DNA of 64,000 nt from CAZGMC01 sp964526565 (GCA_964526565.1 CAZGMC010000004.1:1-64000); one strand, 5' to 3'; shown: positions 8,614 to 17,619, counted from the first letter of the stretch. The notes: generated by a model from the letters alone, not told the origin. Program-made: numbers and translations.

Positions 8614-9288
8614 ATGACGACACTGCCGTTCATGCCGCCGTGCAACGTGCCGATGGACCAGCTGGTGCGGGCGCGGCCGGGCACGATCAACCGCATCCTG
8701 TACATCTGCCTGCGCGAGTGGAATGCGTTCGGCCAGCAAGTCATGGTCGGCAACCGCCGGCTCAAGCGCGGCAAGATGGAGCATGCCAGCGGCTTCGCCG
8801 ACACGGTCGGTACGTACTGGAAGCTCGGCACCGGCCGGTCCTATGACGGCACCGACCGCGACCAGGCCTGGTCGGCAACCTTCATCTCTTACGTGATGCG
8901 CATGGCCGGGGTCGGCGGCGAGGACTTCGAGCGGTCGATCCGCCACTCGGAATACATCCACATGGCCCTGCAGAACCGGGTCAGGGGCGTGCCCGACGCG
9001 GCCTTCGTCGGCCACCGCCTGATCGAGTACGCGCCCAAGCCCGGCGATCTGGTCGCCTACTCGCGGACCGATACGCCGATGACCTTCGAGCGCGCCATCA
9101 ACCGCGAGCGCTACAAGTCGCACACCGACATCTGCGTCTACGCGCGCCAGGGCGAGATCGGCGTGATCGGCGGCAATGTCGGCCACAGCGTCACCCTGAA
9201 GCGGGTCTCCACCGACCAGGCCGGCCGGGTCAACGGCAGCCATTACGACTGGTTCGCGGTGCTGGAGAACCGGCTGCCCCAGGCCTGA
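8614..9288 (+). CDS. DUF2272 domain protein
   Basis: This 224-residue protein of unknown function has the features I associate with DUF2272: DQAWSATFISYVMRMAG, a following HSEYI segment, EYAPKPGDLVAYSR and a later SHTDICVYA. The Cys-less AWSATF and SH...D elements recall the fold of NlpC/P60-like amidases. A catalytic cysteine is not obvious, so peptidase activity should not be assumed. No signal peptide is seen. The ATG at 8614 follows a GGGGAGAGGA ribosome-binding site; an ATG nine codons upstream is possible. It stands alone between trmL and the ligase gene. Confidence 0.75.
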   Translation: MTTLPFMPPCNVPMDQLVRARPGTINRILYICLREWNAFGQQVMVGNRRLKRGKMEHASGFADTVGTYWKLGTGRSYDGTDRDQAWSATFISYVMRMAGVGGEDFERSIRHSEYIHMALQNRVRGVPDAAFVGHRLIEYAPKPGDLVAYSRTDTPMTFERAINRERYKSHTDICVYARQGEIGVIGGNVGHSVTLKRVSTDQAGRVNGSHYDWFAVLENRLPQA

Positions 9289-9454
9289 CGGAACGGGTGC
9301 CGCGCCCCGGCCCGCGTCTATCCGAGGGTCGACGCGCCCGCCATTGATCCTTGCGTCCGCCTGCCGGCCGCCTAGAGTCGCCTGTCGACGAGCTCACGCT
9401 GGCACCATGCGGCCGGCGCCGGGCGACCACGGAACGAGGCCGCCGGCCGCCGCG

Positions 9455-11062
9455 ATGACCGATCTTCTGCCCGACCTGATCCGTCAGGCCGCCGACCGCG
9501 CGCCCGAGCGGGTGGCGCTGGTCCACCAGTCCCAGGTCCTGACCTATGGCGAGCTGGCCGAGCGGGTGCACGCCTTCGCCTCGGCCGTGATCGGCCTGGG
9601 CCTCGGCCCGGGCGAGCGCGTCGGCATCTTTCTGGAAAAGCGCTTCGAGACGGTCATCGCCGTATTCGGCACGGCCGCGGCCGGCGGTGCCTTCGTCCCG
9701 ATCAACCCGCTGCTGAAGGCGCGCCAGGTCGGCCACATCCTGCGCGACTGCAATGTCCGCCTGCTGGTGACGGCGCCGGGCCGGCTGGCGGGGCTGCGCG
9801 AGACGATCGCCGCGTGCCCCGACCTGCGCGCCGTGGTGCTGGTCGACTGCCGGCTGGAGGACCAGCACGACGTCCCGGCCGTCGACGGTGTCAGCGTGGT
9901 CGGGTGGGTCGGCGCACTGGCCGACGGCGACGTGGTCGACCGCGCGCCGCACCGGCGCATCGACGTGGACATGACGGCGATCTTCTACACCTCGGGCAGC
10001 ACCGGCCTGCCCAAGGGCGTCGTCCTGTCCCACCGCAACATGGTCGCCGGCGCCCGCAGCGTGGCCGGCTATCTGGAGAATCACGCCGAAGACCGGCTGC
10101 TGGCCGCCCTGCCGCTCAGCTTCGACGCCGGGTTCAGCCAGCTCACCACGGCGGTCTCGGTCGGCGCCCGCGTCGTGCTGCTCAACTACCTGCTGCCCCG
10201 CGACGTGATCAACGCCATGGCGCGCGAGAAGATTACCGGGCTGACCGCGGTGCCGCCGCTGTACATCCAGATCGCGCGGCTCGACTGGCCGGACACGGCG
10301 GCGCGGTCCTTGCGCTATTTCGCCAACACCGGCGGCGCCATGCCGCGGGCGACGCTGGACCGGCTGCGCGCCTGCCTGCCGCACAGCAGGGTCTACCTGA
10401 TGTACGGCCTGACCGAGGCGTTCCGCTCCACCTACCTGCCGCCGGAGGAGGTCGACCGCCGTCCGGACTCGATCGGCAAGGCCATCCCCAATGCCGAGAT
10501 CCTGGTGGTCGGCCCGGACGACCGGCCGGTGTCGCCCGGCGGCGTCGGCGAACTGGTCCACCGTGGCGCGCTGGTGTCGCTCGGCTACTGGAACGATCCG
10601 GCGCGCACCGCCGAGCGGTTCAGGCCGCTGCCCGGCCAGGCACGCGAGCTGTGCGTGCCCGAGACGTGCGTGCGGTCGGGGGACATGGTGCGCATCGACG
10701 AGGAGGGCTTCCTCTATTTCGTCGGCCGAGGCGACGAGATGATCAAGACCTCCGGCTACCGCGTCAGCCCGAACGAGATCGAGGAGGTGCTCTACGCCAG
10801 CGGCCTGGTCGCCGAGGCCGTCGCCGTCGGCGTGCCGCACCCGCAGCTCGGCCAGGGCGTGGTCGTGGTCGCCACGCCGGTCGCGGGCGTGCGGCTGGAC
10901 CAGGACGCCATCCTGGCCGAGTGCCGGCAGCAGTTGCCGGTCTACATGGGCCCGCACCTGATCGTCGAGAAGGACACGCTGCCGCGCAATCCGAACGGCA
11001 AGATCGACCGCGCCGCCCTGCACCAGGAGGTCGCCGGGGTGTTCAGCGAGACCGCGACATGA
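9455..11062 (+). CDS. Acyl-CoA ligase (AMP-forming), exosortase-A-associated type
   Basis: This 535-residue ANL-superfamily adenylating enzyme activates a carboxylic acid as an acyl-adenylate. The phosphate-binding loop YTSGSTGLPKG is near residue 175, YGLTEAF is the A5 motif, GDMVRIDEEGF and KTSGYRVSPNEIEE form the hinge, and the catalytic lysine is in NPNGKIDR near residue 515. Its partner is the PLP decarboxylase that starts inside its stop codon (ATGA overlap). From memory, this ligase/decarboxylase pair corresponds to the TIGR03098/TIGR03099 families, found in exopolysaccharide loci with exosortase A. No exosortase or glycosyltransferase is in this window. The substrate is unknown. Confidence 0.85.
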   Translation: MTDLLPDLIRQAADRAPERVALVHQSQVLTYGELAERVHAFASAVIGLGLGPGERVGIFLEKRFETVIAVFGTAAAGGAFVPINPLLKARQVGHILRDCNVRLLVTAPGRLAGLRETIAACPDLRAVVLVDCRLEDQHDVPAVDGVSVVGWVGALADGDVVDRAPHRRIDVDMTAIFYTSGSTGLPKGVVLSHRNMVAGARSVAGYLENHAEDRLLAALPLSFDAGFSQLTTAVSVGARVVLLNYLLPRDVINAMAREKITGLTAVPPLYIQIARLDWPDTAARSLRYFANTGGAMPRATLDRLRACLPHSRVYLMYGLTEAFRSTYLPPEEVDRRPDSIGKAIPNAEILVVGPDDRPVSPGGVGELVHRGALVSLGYWNDPARTAERFRPLPGQARELCVPETCVRSGDMVRIDEEGFLYFVGRGDEMIKTSGYRVSPNEIEEVLYASGLVAEAVAVGVPHPQLGQGVVVVATPVAGVRLDQDAILAECRQQLPVYMGPHLIVEKDTLPRNPNGKIDRAALHQEVAGVFSETAT

Positions 11063-12387
11063 CGGGTCAGGGCATGACGGGTCAGGGCATGACGGCGACC
11101 GCCGCCCGCGACAAGCCGCGCCATGACGACGCGGTGTTCGCCCCCTGGCGCGGCGCCGACGGCCGCATCGTCGTCGGCGGGCTGACGCTGGAGCGGCTGG
11201 CGGCGCGCATCGGCGCCACGCCGTTCTATGTCTATTCACGCGCCCTGCTCGACGCCCGCATTGCCGCCCTGCGCGCGGCCCTGCCGGCCGGCGTCCACCT
11301 GAGCTATGCCGTCAAGGCCAACCCGATGCCGGCGCTGGTGCAGCACATGGCCGGACGGGTCGACGGCTTCGACGTGGCCTCGGCAGGTGAGATGAAGGTG
11401 GCGCTGGACACGCCGATGCCGGCGGCGCACGTCAGCTTTGCCGGACCGGGCAAGACCGACGCCGAGCTGGCCCGGGCGGTGGCGGCGGGCGTGCTGGTCA
11501 ACCTGGAATCGGCCGGCGAGGCGGAGCGGCTGGCCGCGGCCGGGCGGCGGCTTGGCCTGGTGCCGCGGGCGGCGCTGCGGGTCAACCCGGATTTCGAGCT
11601 CAGGGCTTCCGGCCTGCAGATGGGCGGCGGGCCGAAGGCGTTCGGCATCGACGCCGAGGCGGTGCCGGACCTGCTGGCGGCTGTGCCGCGGCTGGGCCTG
11701 GCCTTCGAGGGCTTCCACATCTTCAGCGGCTCGCAGAACCTGAACGTCGAGGCGCTGTGCGACATCCAGGAGAAGACGGTTGCCCTGGCGCTGCGCCTGG
11801 CCGGGTACGCACCGGCGCCGGTGCGGCTGCTCAACCTCGGCGGCGGCTTCGGCATCCCCTATTTTCCCGGCGACCGGCCGCTGGACTTGACTGCGGTCGG
11901 TGCCAACCTGGCGCGCCTGGTGCCGCGGGTGCGGGCCGCCCTGCCCGAGGCGCGGGTGGTCGTCGAGCTGGGCCGCTACCTGGTCGGCGAGGCCGGGCTT
12001 TATGTGTGCCGGGTGGTCGACCGCAAGGTGTCGCGGGGCAAGGTGTTCCTGGTCACCGACGGCGGCCTCCACCACCAGCTCGCCGCCACGGGCAATTTCG
12101 GCCAGGTGGTGCGGCGCAACTACCCCATCGCCGTCGACGGGCGCCTGGAGGATGCACCGGCTGAGAGGGGCCCGGCGGAAACGGTCCCGGCGGAGTGGGG
12201 CCCGGCGGAAACGGTCGATGTGGTCGGCTGCCTGTGCACGCCGATCGATATGCTGGGGCGCAATGCGGAGCTGCCCGCGGCCCAACCCGGCGACCTGATC
12301 GCCGTCTTCCAGTCCGGCGCCTACGGCGTGACCGCCAGCCCGACCGGTTTCCTCAGCCATCCGCCGCCCGAAGAGGTGCTGGTCTGA
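11059..12387 (+). CDS. PLP-dependent decarboxylase, exosortase-A-associated type
   Basis: This 442-residue fold-III PLP enzyme belongs to the diaminopimelate/ornithine decarboxylase family and should decarboxylate a D- or L-amino acid-like substrate. Lys86 in SYAVKANP forms the Schiff base. HIFSGSQN, the glycine-rich LGGGFGIPYF loop, ELGRYLVGEAG and the C-terminal GAYGVTASPTGFLSH complete the active site. It starts at the ATGA overlapping the ligase stop. Two 15-base direct repeats at 11059-11088 supply alternative in-frame ATGs at 11074 and 11089. A 30-base repeat adds an RGPAETVPAEW-like linker near residues 370-385, which is probably a dispensable surface insertion. Confidence 0.88.
   Translation: MTGQGMTGQGMTATAARDKPRHDDAVFAPWRGADGRIVVGGLTLERLAARIGATPFYVYSRALLDARIAALRAALPAGVHLSYAVKANPMPALVQHMAGRVDGFDVASAGEMKVALDTPMPAAHVSFAGPGKTDAELARAVAAGVLVNLESAGEAERLAAAGRRLGLVPRAALRVNPDFELRASGLQMGGGPKAFGIDAEAVPDLLAAVPRLGLAFEGFHIFSGSQNLNVEALCDIQEKTVALALRLAGYAPAPVRLLNLGGGFGIPYFPGDRPLDLTAVGANLARLVPRVRAALPEARVVVELGRYLVGEAGLYVCRVVDRKVSRGKVFLVTDGGLHHQLAATGNFGQVVRRNYPIAVDGRLEDAPAERGPAETVPAEWGPAETVDVVGCLCTPIDMLGRNAELPAAQPGDLIAVFQSGAYGVTASPTGFLSHPPPEEVLV
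12167..12216 (+). repeat. In-frame 30-base direct repeat in decarboxylase
   Basis: The 20-base unit GGGGCCCGGCGGAAACGGTC occurs at 12167-12186 and 12197-12216, a period of 30 bases (10 codons). It keeps the reading frame and duplicates a GPAETV peptide. It looks like recent slippage in the coding sequence. Confidence 0.85.
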
Positions 12388-12458
12388 CTTGTGCCGGCCG
12401 CGCACCGCGGTCGGGGAGCAGCGGTCGGGGGCCTGCCGGACCGGGCGGCCCGCGGCCT

Positions 12459-13193
12459 CTAGCCGCCTTCGGCCATGTCGCAGAGGGCGGCCTTGTTGAC
12501 GAGCTGGACCTTGCCGCCCTCGAGCAGGCGGATCAGGCCGCCGGCCTTGAGCTGAGTGAAGGTGCGGCTGACGGTCTCCGTGGTCAGGCCCAGATAGTCG
12601 GCAATGTCGGCGCGGCTCATCGGTACGTGCACCGGGTTGTCCTTCTGGCCGCGGCGCACGGCCCGCTGCGCCAGCGACAGCAGGAACGAGGCGATCTTTT
12701 CCCGCGCCGTCTTGCGCCCCAGCAGCAGCATCTGGTCCTGCGCCGCCGCCAGCTCGTTGGAGGCGAGCCTGAACAGGCGCCGCTGCAGCTTGGGGAACTC
12801 GTCCATCAACTGGTCCATCTTGCGGCGCGGGAACCGGCACACCGATGTCGCCATTACCGTTTCGGCGGAATAGGCGTAGCGCTCGTTGACGGCCAAACCC
12901 ATGAAATCGCCGCTGAACAGAAAACCGGTGATCTGCCGACGGCCATCGGGTAGCAACTTGTATAGCTTTACGTTGCCCGCCGTTACGTTGAACATGTTCG
13001 CCGCTGGATCGCCTTCGCCGAAGATGGTCTGGTTGGCGTCGATGCGGTGGGTCTGCACGATGTCGGCCAGCCGACTGAGCTCTTCCTCTTCCAGCGCCGC
13101 ACACACCGTCAGACTGCGGACGGGGCAGGCACCGCAGGGGTGAATGTCGACCGTGCCGGCCTTGCCGGGTCGCGCCAGATCGAAGGGGGGCAT
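12459..13193 (-). CDS. fnrL: Crp/Fnr-family oxygen-sensing regulator (FnrL/FixK type)
   Basis: This 244-residue transcription regulator activates or represses genes under low oxygen. The N-terminal cysteines C20-x2-C23-x7-C31 and a central Cys119 fit the [4Fe-4S] ligands of FnrL-type proteins. A cyclic-nucleotide-like sensory domain and dimerisation helix follow. The C-terminal helix-turn-helix carries TTETVSR, whose E-xx-SR reads TTGAT half-sites. The ATG at 13193 has an AGGAGG site 10 bases upstream; the 49 extra upstream codons are unlikely. A perfect FNR box lies 165 bases upstream (13358-13371), so self-control is possible. It is convergent with the decarboxylase gene. Confidence 0.93.
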   Translation of the reverse strand: MPPFDLARPGKAGTVDIHPCGACPVRSLTVCAALEEEELSRLADIVQTHRIDANQTIFGEGDPAANMFNVTAGNVKLYKLLPDGRRQITGFLFSGDFMGLAVNERYAYSAETVMATSVCRFPRRKMDQLMDEFPKLQRRLFRLASNELAAAQDQMLLLGRKTAREKIASFLLSLAQRAVRRGQKDNPVHVPMSRADIADYLGLTTETVSRTFTQLKAGGLIRLLEGGKVQLVNKAALCDMAEGG

Positions 13194-13357
13194 GGGCAGT
13201 CCGCCTCCTGTTGGGCCATTGCGCGCGTCAGTGTGACGCAACATTAGAGACCGCGCAACGGGGCGGCCACATAAGCTTCGCCTGAAGTAGCAGACTCGAT
13301 CCATCGTGACAATCAGGTGTTTTTCTGCTGCAGCGCACAATAGCGGGGACCGTTGTC

Positions 13358-13371
13358 TTGATTTACATCAA
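13358..13371. promoter_or_regulatory. Perfect FNR/FixK box
   Basis: TTGAT-TTAC-ATCAA matches the FNR consensus TTGATNNNNATCAA at every fixed base. It lies between the divergent fnrL and GNAT-like genes. Centred at 13364.5, it would be at -41.5 for a start site near 13406, just before the ATG at 13418. It could alternatively control fnrL in the other direction. Confidence 0.85.
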
Positions 13372-13417
13372 CGCAAAAGCCGAGCGGTACCGCCAGCATG
13401 GCGAGCGTTGGCGACCG

Positions 13418-13972
13418 ATGAGACCGTTTATGGCCGACATGTTCACGCTGCGGCACCTGGGCCCCGCGCAGATCGATCAGGCCTACCCCATCGTGCAATC
13501 CGTATGCCCGGACCTCGATGTGGAGGCATGGCGTCGCTTTGCCAAGTCGATCGGCGAGCACGCCGGGGATCAGGCCGGCATTCTGACGGTGCAGTACCAG
13601 GGCTACATCCACGGCCTGTTCAGCTACTGCGCCGAGCCGCATCTCGTGCACATGCGCGTTCTGCTGGTCGACAACTTCATGGTCGTCGATCTGTTCAGTC
13701 CGGGTGCCGTCGCCGAGGCCCTGCTGCGGGCCATGGACGACCTCGCCCGCCGTCTCGGCTGCCGTGCCGTGCACACCTTCCTGCCGGACCGCAGCCGGCG
13801 GCCTGAGGGGCACTCGCCGTGGCTGGTGGAACGGTTCCGCAACCACGGCCACCGGGTCGAGAGCATTGCCTTCTGCAAGCGGTTGCCCGAAGTAGGCAAC
13901 GGCGTCGAATACGCCGATGGTGACGACGTCACGTTGGCGGGCGGCGCCTTGACGGGCATCAAGCTGCGCTGA
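13418..13972 (+). CDS. GNAT-like protein behind the FNR box
   Basis: This protein of about 184 residues has the look of a GNAT-fold acyltransferase: an N-terminal FTLRHLGPAQIDQAYPIV segment, a central VRV/VDNF strand region, and an amphipathic helix LLRAMDDLARRLGC. The Q/R-x-x-G-x-G/A acetyl-CoA loop is not clear, so activity is uncertain. The frame opens at 13358, but that start lies inside the FNR box. I therefore prefer the ATG at 13418; those at 13430 and 13439 are alternatives. The FNR box implies oxygen-dependent expression. A GalT-like gene follows after 37 bases, probably in the same operon. Confidence 0.75.
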   Translation: MRPFMADMFTLRHLGPAQIDQAYPIVQSVCPDLDVEAWRRFAKSIGEHAGDQAGILTVQYQGYIHGLFSYCAEPHLVHMRVLLVDNFMVVDLFSPGAVAEALLRAMDDLARRLGCRAVHTFLPDRSRRPEGHSPWLVERFRNHGHRVESIAFCKRLPEVGNGVEYADGDDVTLAGGALTGIKLR

Positions 13973-14009
13973 GCGGCAGCCCTTTCGCCGCCGCGCCGGA
14001 GCCCCTGCC

Positions 14010-15413
14010 ATGAGCCCGACCGATCTTCTGTCGCCGTCCAACTACCTGATCCGAATGGCGGACGGCACCATCAAGCAGCTCAATCCGTTCACCGGGACCG
14101 AGGTGTGGACGGTGCCAGGGCGTGCCAACCGGCCGCTGACCAACGAATCGCACGCCACCGGCCGGCCGCTGCAGGCCAAGGCGGTCGAGGACTACTGCGT
14201 GTTCTGCCAGGCGCACCTGTACAAGGCACCGCCGGAGAAGGCCCGCATGGTCGAGGTCGACGGCAGCCACGAGATCATCCGCGACGTCCAGGTCGGCGAG
14301 CTGTTCGACACCGAGCCCGAGTTCCGCCGCATCCCCAACCTGTTCGAGATCATCTCGTTCGACTACTGGGCCAAGAACTACGGCTTCTACCTGCTCGAGC
14401 CGCAGGCGCAGCGGCGGAAGCGCTACCTGTCCGACCCGGTCGGCCGGCAGCATGTGCTCGATGTGGTCGACGCCAAGCTGACCCTGTCCGGCGTGCCGCT
14501 GGAGCGCGTCGCTGCCATGTCGGAGGACGAGAAGCTGGGTCATGCCGAGTCGTTCTTCGGCGGCGGCCACGAACTGATCATCGGCCCGCGCCACTATGTC
14601 GAGGATGCCCGGACCGACCGCGACCTGGCCTCCTCCGGCACGATGACACCGGACCAGCACGAGCGCTATTTCCGCTTCACGGTGGCGGCGCTGCGCGACA
14701 TCTATCTGCACAACCGCTATGTCCGCTACGTGGCGGTGTTCCAGAACTGGCTGCAGCCGGCCGGCGCCTCGTTCGACCACCTGCACAAGCAGCTCGTCGC
14801 CATCGACGACCGCGGCGTCGCCATCGAGCGCGAGATCGCCCTGACGCGGCGCAACCCGAACCTCTACAATGAGGCCGGGGTCAACTACGCCGCCTACCAC
14901 AACCTGGTCTTCGCCGAGAACGAGCACGCCATCGCCTTCGCCGCCTTCGGCCACCGCTTCCCGACCCTGGCGATCTATTCCAAGAGCGAGCGCAGCCAGC
15001 CGTGGAACCACAGCCCGCAGGAGCTGCGCGGCATGTCGGACCTGGTCCACGCCTGCCACGCTGCCATGGGCCCCGGCATCCCCTGCAACGAGGAATGGTA
15101 CTACAAGCCGCCGGATTCCGATGTGCCCATGCCCTGGCGGGTAATGATCAAGTGGCGCATCAGCAACCCGGCCGGCTTTGAGGGCGGCACCAAGATCTAC
15201 GTCAACACCATCGACCCGGTCAGCCTGCGCGACCGCGTCGTGCCGCGCCTGTTCCAGCTCAAGAACGAGGGTCGCATCGCCATGATGAAGATCGCCTTCG
15301 AGTGCGACTGCGTCCCCAACTGCCTGAAGTACAACCCCGCCGTCCGCGAGGAGCGCGACCGCGAGCAGGTCTTCCCGCCGCTGTCGGGCGAGGCCCGCGC
15401 GACCGCGCTTTAG
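14010..15413 (+). CDS. GalT-like / DUF4921-type HIT-superfamily protein
   Basis: This 467-residue protein resembles galactose-1-phosphate uridylyltransferases of the HIT superfamily. A zinc-knuckle-like DYCVFCQ is near residue 63, a core segment VAVFQNWLQPAGASFDHLHKQLVAID has a His-x-His near residue 256, and a C-terminal cysteine group is in FECDCVPNCLKY. The canonical HPH catalytic triad of GalT is not obvious, so uridylyl transfer is not assured. I recall a family named DUF4921 with this architecture but cannot confirm the assignment. It follows the FNR-box gene by 37 bases and is probably co-transcribed. Confidence 0.7.
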   Translation: MSPTDLLSPSNYLIRMADGTIKQLNPFTGTEVWTVPGRANRPLTNESHATGRPLQAKAVEDYCVFCQAHLYKAPPEKARMVEVDGSHEIIRDVQVGELFDTEPEFRRIPNLFEIISFDYWAKNYGFYLLEPQAQRRKRYLSDPVGRQHVLDVVDAKLTLSGVPLERVAAMSEDEKLGHAESFFGGGHELIIGPRHYVEDARTDRDLASSGTMTPDQHERYFRFTVAALRDIYLHNRYVRYVAVFQNWLQPAGASFDHLHKQLVAIDDRGVAIEREIALTRRNPNLYNEAGVNYAAYHNLVFAENEHAIAFAAFGHRFPTLAIYSKSERSQPWNHSPQELRGMSDLVHACHAAMGPGIPCNEEWYYKPPDSDVPMPWRVMIKWRISNPAGFEGGTKIYVNTIDPVSLRDRVVPRLFQLKNEGRIAMMKIAFECDCVPNCLKYNPAVREERDREQVFPPLSGEARATAL

Positions 15414-15426
15414 GGACCCTGCCCGC

Positions 15427-15678
15427 TCAGAACGCCACCGAGTCGCCGTTGGCCAGGAAGACGTGGCTGCCGGTCGCGGCATAGCCCCCGGCGTTCTCCC
15501 AGTCCCACGGCACGGCGTACTGGCTGGCCGAGGGGCCGCCAAAGGCCATCATGGTGTCCTTCATGACGGCGTCGTCGAACCAGCCGGTCTCGGTCAGGAC
15601 GTCGATCTTCAGGCCGCGGCCGGTGCCGATGTCGCTCCGCCCGGCGGGCGCGGGAATGGTGGGCGCGGGCGTATCCAT
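15427..15678 (-). CDS. Small conserved-looking hypothetical protein
   Basis: This 83-residue protein is of unknown function. It starts MDTPAPTIPAPAGR and contains KIDVLTETGWFDDAVMKD and VPWDWENAGGYAATG. There is no signal peptide or membrane segment. The ATG at 15678 has a good GGGGAGG site just upstream, and codon use is in keeping with real genes here. It is convergent with the GalT-like gene, whose stop is 13 bases away. Confidence 0.6.
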   Translation of the reverse strand: MDTPAPTIPAPAGRSDIGTGRGLKIDVLTETGWFDDAVMKDTMMAFGGPSASQYAVPWDWENAGGYAATGSHVFLANGDSVAF

Positions 15679-15917
15679 GGTATTGGCCTCCCCTGGCGCG
15701 CGATTTTGCCGCCAGTGTGACTCCGCCCGCAGGCAACCGGGGCCGCGACAAAGCGTAGCGCCGGGATCCGCGCGATCGTCCCGGTTGCCCGGCATGTACG
15801 GCATGGCTGCCCTGCAGTGCGCTCAACAACCTGCAAGAAGACAGCCATTTCCTGCCCTGGTATCCTCTCCTTCCTGTCGGCCGCCGCCGATGCTCCGCCC
15901 CGGAGGACCGCCTCCTC

Positions 15918-16898
15918 ATGACCGTCGAAGCCCGCGCCGCGGAGTCGTCGCTGTCGTGGCTGGCGCACGTCCCGGTGCCGCTGTTCGCGGTCAGCATGGG
16001 ACTGGGCGGGCTCGGCCTGGCGTGGCGGCGGGCGCATGCCGTGCTTGATTGGCCGGCCGCGGTCGGCGAGGCGATCGTGCTGCTGGCGGCCGTGTGCTTC
16101 GCCGCCATTGCGGTGCTGTACGGGCTGAAGGCGCTGCGCTTTCCGGGCGCCGTGCGCGCCGACTTCGCCCACCCGGTGCGGGTCAACTTCTTTCCGGCCG
16201 CCTCGATCAGCCTGCTGCTGCTGGCCGCCGGCGTGCTGCCTTATGGCCGCGGCCTGGCGGAGGCGGTGTGGCTGACCGGAACGGTGCTGCAGCTCGTCCT
16301 GGCGCTGACCATCTTCGCCCGCTGGATCACCCGCAACGTCGAGATTCATCAGGCCAGCCCGGCCTGGTTCATCCCGGTCGTCGGCAACATCCTGGTGCCG
16401 ATCGCCGGCGGGCCGCTGGGCCACATCGAGGTGTCGTGGTTCTTCTTCTATGTCGGGTTGGTGTTCTGGCTGGTACTGTTCACCATCGTGCTGTACCGGA
16501 TCATCTTCCACGATCAGATGCCCGGCCGGTTCCTGCCGACCCTGTTCATCCTGATGGCGCCGCCGGCGATCGGCTGCGTCGCCTACGGGGCGATCAACGG
16601 CGGCGGGCTGGACCCGCTGGTGCGGCTGCTGTTCTTCACGGCGCTGTTCATTGCCCTGCTGCTGGCGGCCATGGCGCGCCTGTTCGTGCGCCTGCCCTAT
16701 GCCGTGAGCTGGTGGGCCTACACGTTCCCGTCGGCCTCGCTGGCCGGCGCCGCGCTGCACTACCACGCGCTGATCGGCGGGTGGGGCAGCACCGTGCTCG
16801 CCGTCGTCATCCTGCTGGCGGCGACGGCCATCATCGCGCTGGTCGCCGTTCGCACGGTGGCCGCGCTCGTTCAGGGACGTTTATTCGTTCCGGAGTAA
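15918..16898 (+). CDS. SLAC1/TehA-family anion channel
   Basis: This 326-residue polytopic inner-membrane protein has about ten hydrophobic helices, as in TehA and the plant SLAC1 anion channel. Typical features are the first helix VPVPLFAVSMGLGGLGLAW, the HPVRVNFFPAASISL segment, and SPAWFIPVVGNILVPIAG in the middle. Members pass anions or export tellurite, dicarboxylates or sulfite; the substrate here is unknown. It stands alone, with pyrE starting 64 bases downstream on the same strand. Confidence 0.88.
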   Translation: MTVEARAAESSLSWLAHVPVPLFAVSMGLGGLGLAWRRAHAVLDWPAAVGEAIVLLAAVCFAAIAVLYGLKALRFPGAVRADFAHPVRVNFFPAASISLLLLAAGVLPYGRGLAEAVWLTGTVLQLVLALTIFARWITRNVEIHQASPAWFIPVVGNILVPIAGGPLGHIEVSWFFFYVGLVFWLVLFTIVLYRIIFHDQMPGRFLPTLFILMAPPAIGCVAYGAINGGGLDPLVRLLFFTALFIALLLAAMARLFVRLPYAVSWWAYTFPSASLAGAALHYHALIGGWGSTVLAVVILLAATAIIALVAVRTVAALVQGRLFVPE

Positions 16899-16962
16899 GG
16901 TGGGACGCATGCCATCAGCCGGCCGCCGTGCCGCCGGATCGACCCGCCAGGAGCCCGCGACC

Positions 16963-17619
16963 ATGTCGTTCCCGCAGGCCACTGCGAACATCCTGCTCGA
17001 GACCGAGTCCGTTCTGTTCCGCCCGGAGGAACCGTTCCGACTCACCTCCGGCCGCTTGAGTCCGGTCTACATCGACTGCCGGCGGCTGATCTCGTACCCG
17101 CGGGCCCGCGCCGCACTGATGGACATGGCGGTCGACCTGCTGGCCCGCGACGTGGGCTACGAGGCGTTCGACGTGATCGCCGGCGGCGAGACGGCCGGCA
17201 TCCCGTTCGCCGCCTGGATCGCCGAGCGGCTGGTGCTGCCCATGGTCTATGTGCGCAAGCAGGCCAAGCCGTTCGGCCGGCTGCGGCAGATCGAGGGGTT
17301 CCTGGAGGAAGGCGCGCGGTCGCTGCTGGTCGAGGACCTGTGCACCGACGGCCGCTCCAAGCTGGCCTTCATCCGCGGCCTGCGCGATGCCGGCGCGCAG
17401 GTCAACCACTGCTTCGTCGTGTTCAACTACGGCATCTTCCAGGAGGACGTGGCGGCGCTGCGCGGGGAAGGCGTGCGCCTGCACTGGCTGGCCACCTGGG
17501 ACGACGTGGTCACCGAGGCGCAACGGTGCGGCTTCTTCGACGACGACACCATCGCCCAGGTCCGCCAGTACCTGGCCGACCCGGAAGGCTGGTCGGACAG
17601 CCGGCAGGACGGGGCATAG
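16963..17619 (+). CDS. pyrE: Orotate phosphoribosyltransferase
   Basis: PyrE converts orotate and PRPP to orotidine-5'-phosphate in pyrimidine synthesis. The 218-residue protein has the FRLTSGRLSPVYIDCRRLISYP opening (residues 26-47), AGGETAGIPFAAW, and VYVRKQAKPFGR for PRPP and orotate. The type I PRPP loop reads LLVEDLCTDGRSK, an altered but recognisable form of the usual VEDVxTTGGS. The ATG at 16963 follows a CAGGAG site; 21 further upstream codons are open but unsupported. It is the longer alphaproteobacterial variant of OPRTase. Confidence 0.92.
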   Translation: MSFPQATANILLETESVLFRPEEPFRLTSGRLSPVYIDCRRLISYPRARAALMDMAVDLLARDVGYEAFDVIAGGETAGIPFAAWIAERLVLPMVYVRKQAKPFGRLRQIEGFLEEGARSLLVEDLCTDGRSKLAFIRGLRDAGAQVNHCFVVFNYGIFQEDVAALRGEGVRLHWLATWDDVVTEAQRCGFFDDDTIAQVRQYLADPEGWSDSRQDGA

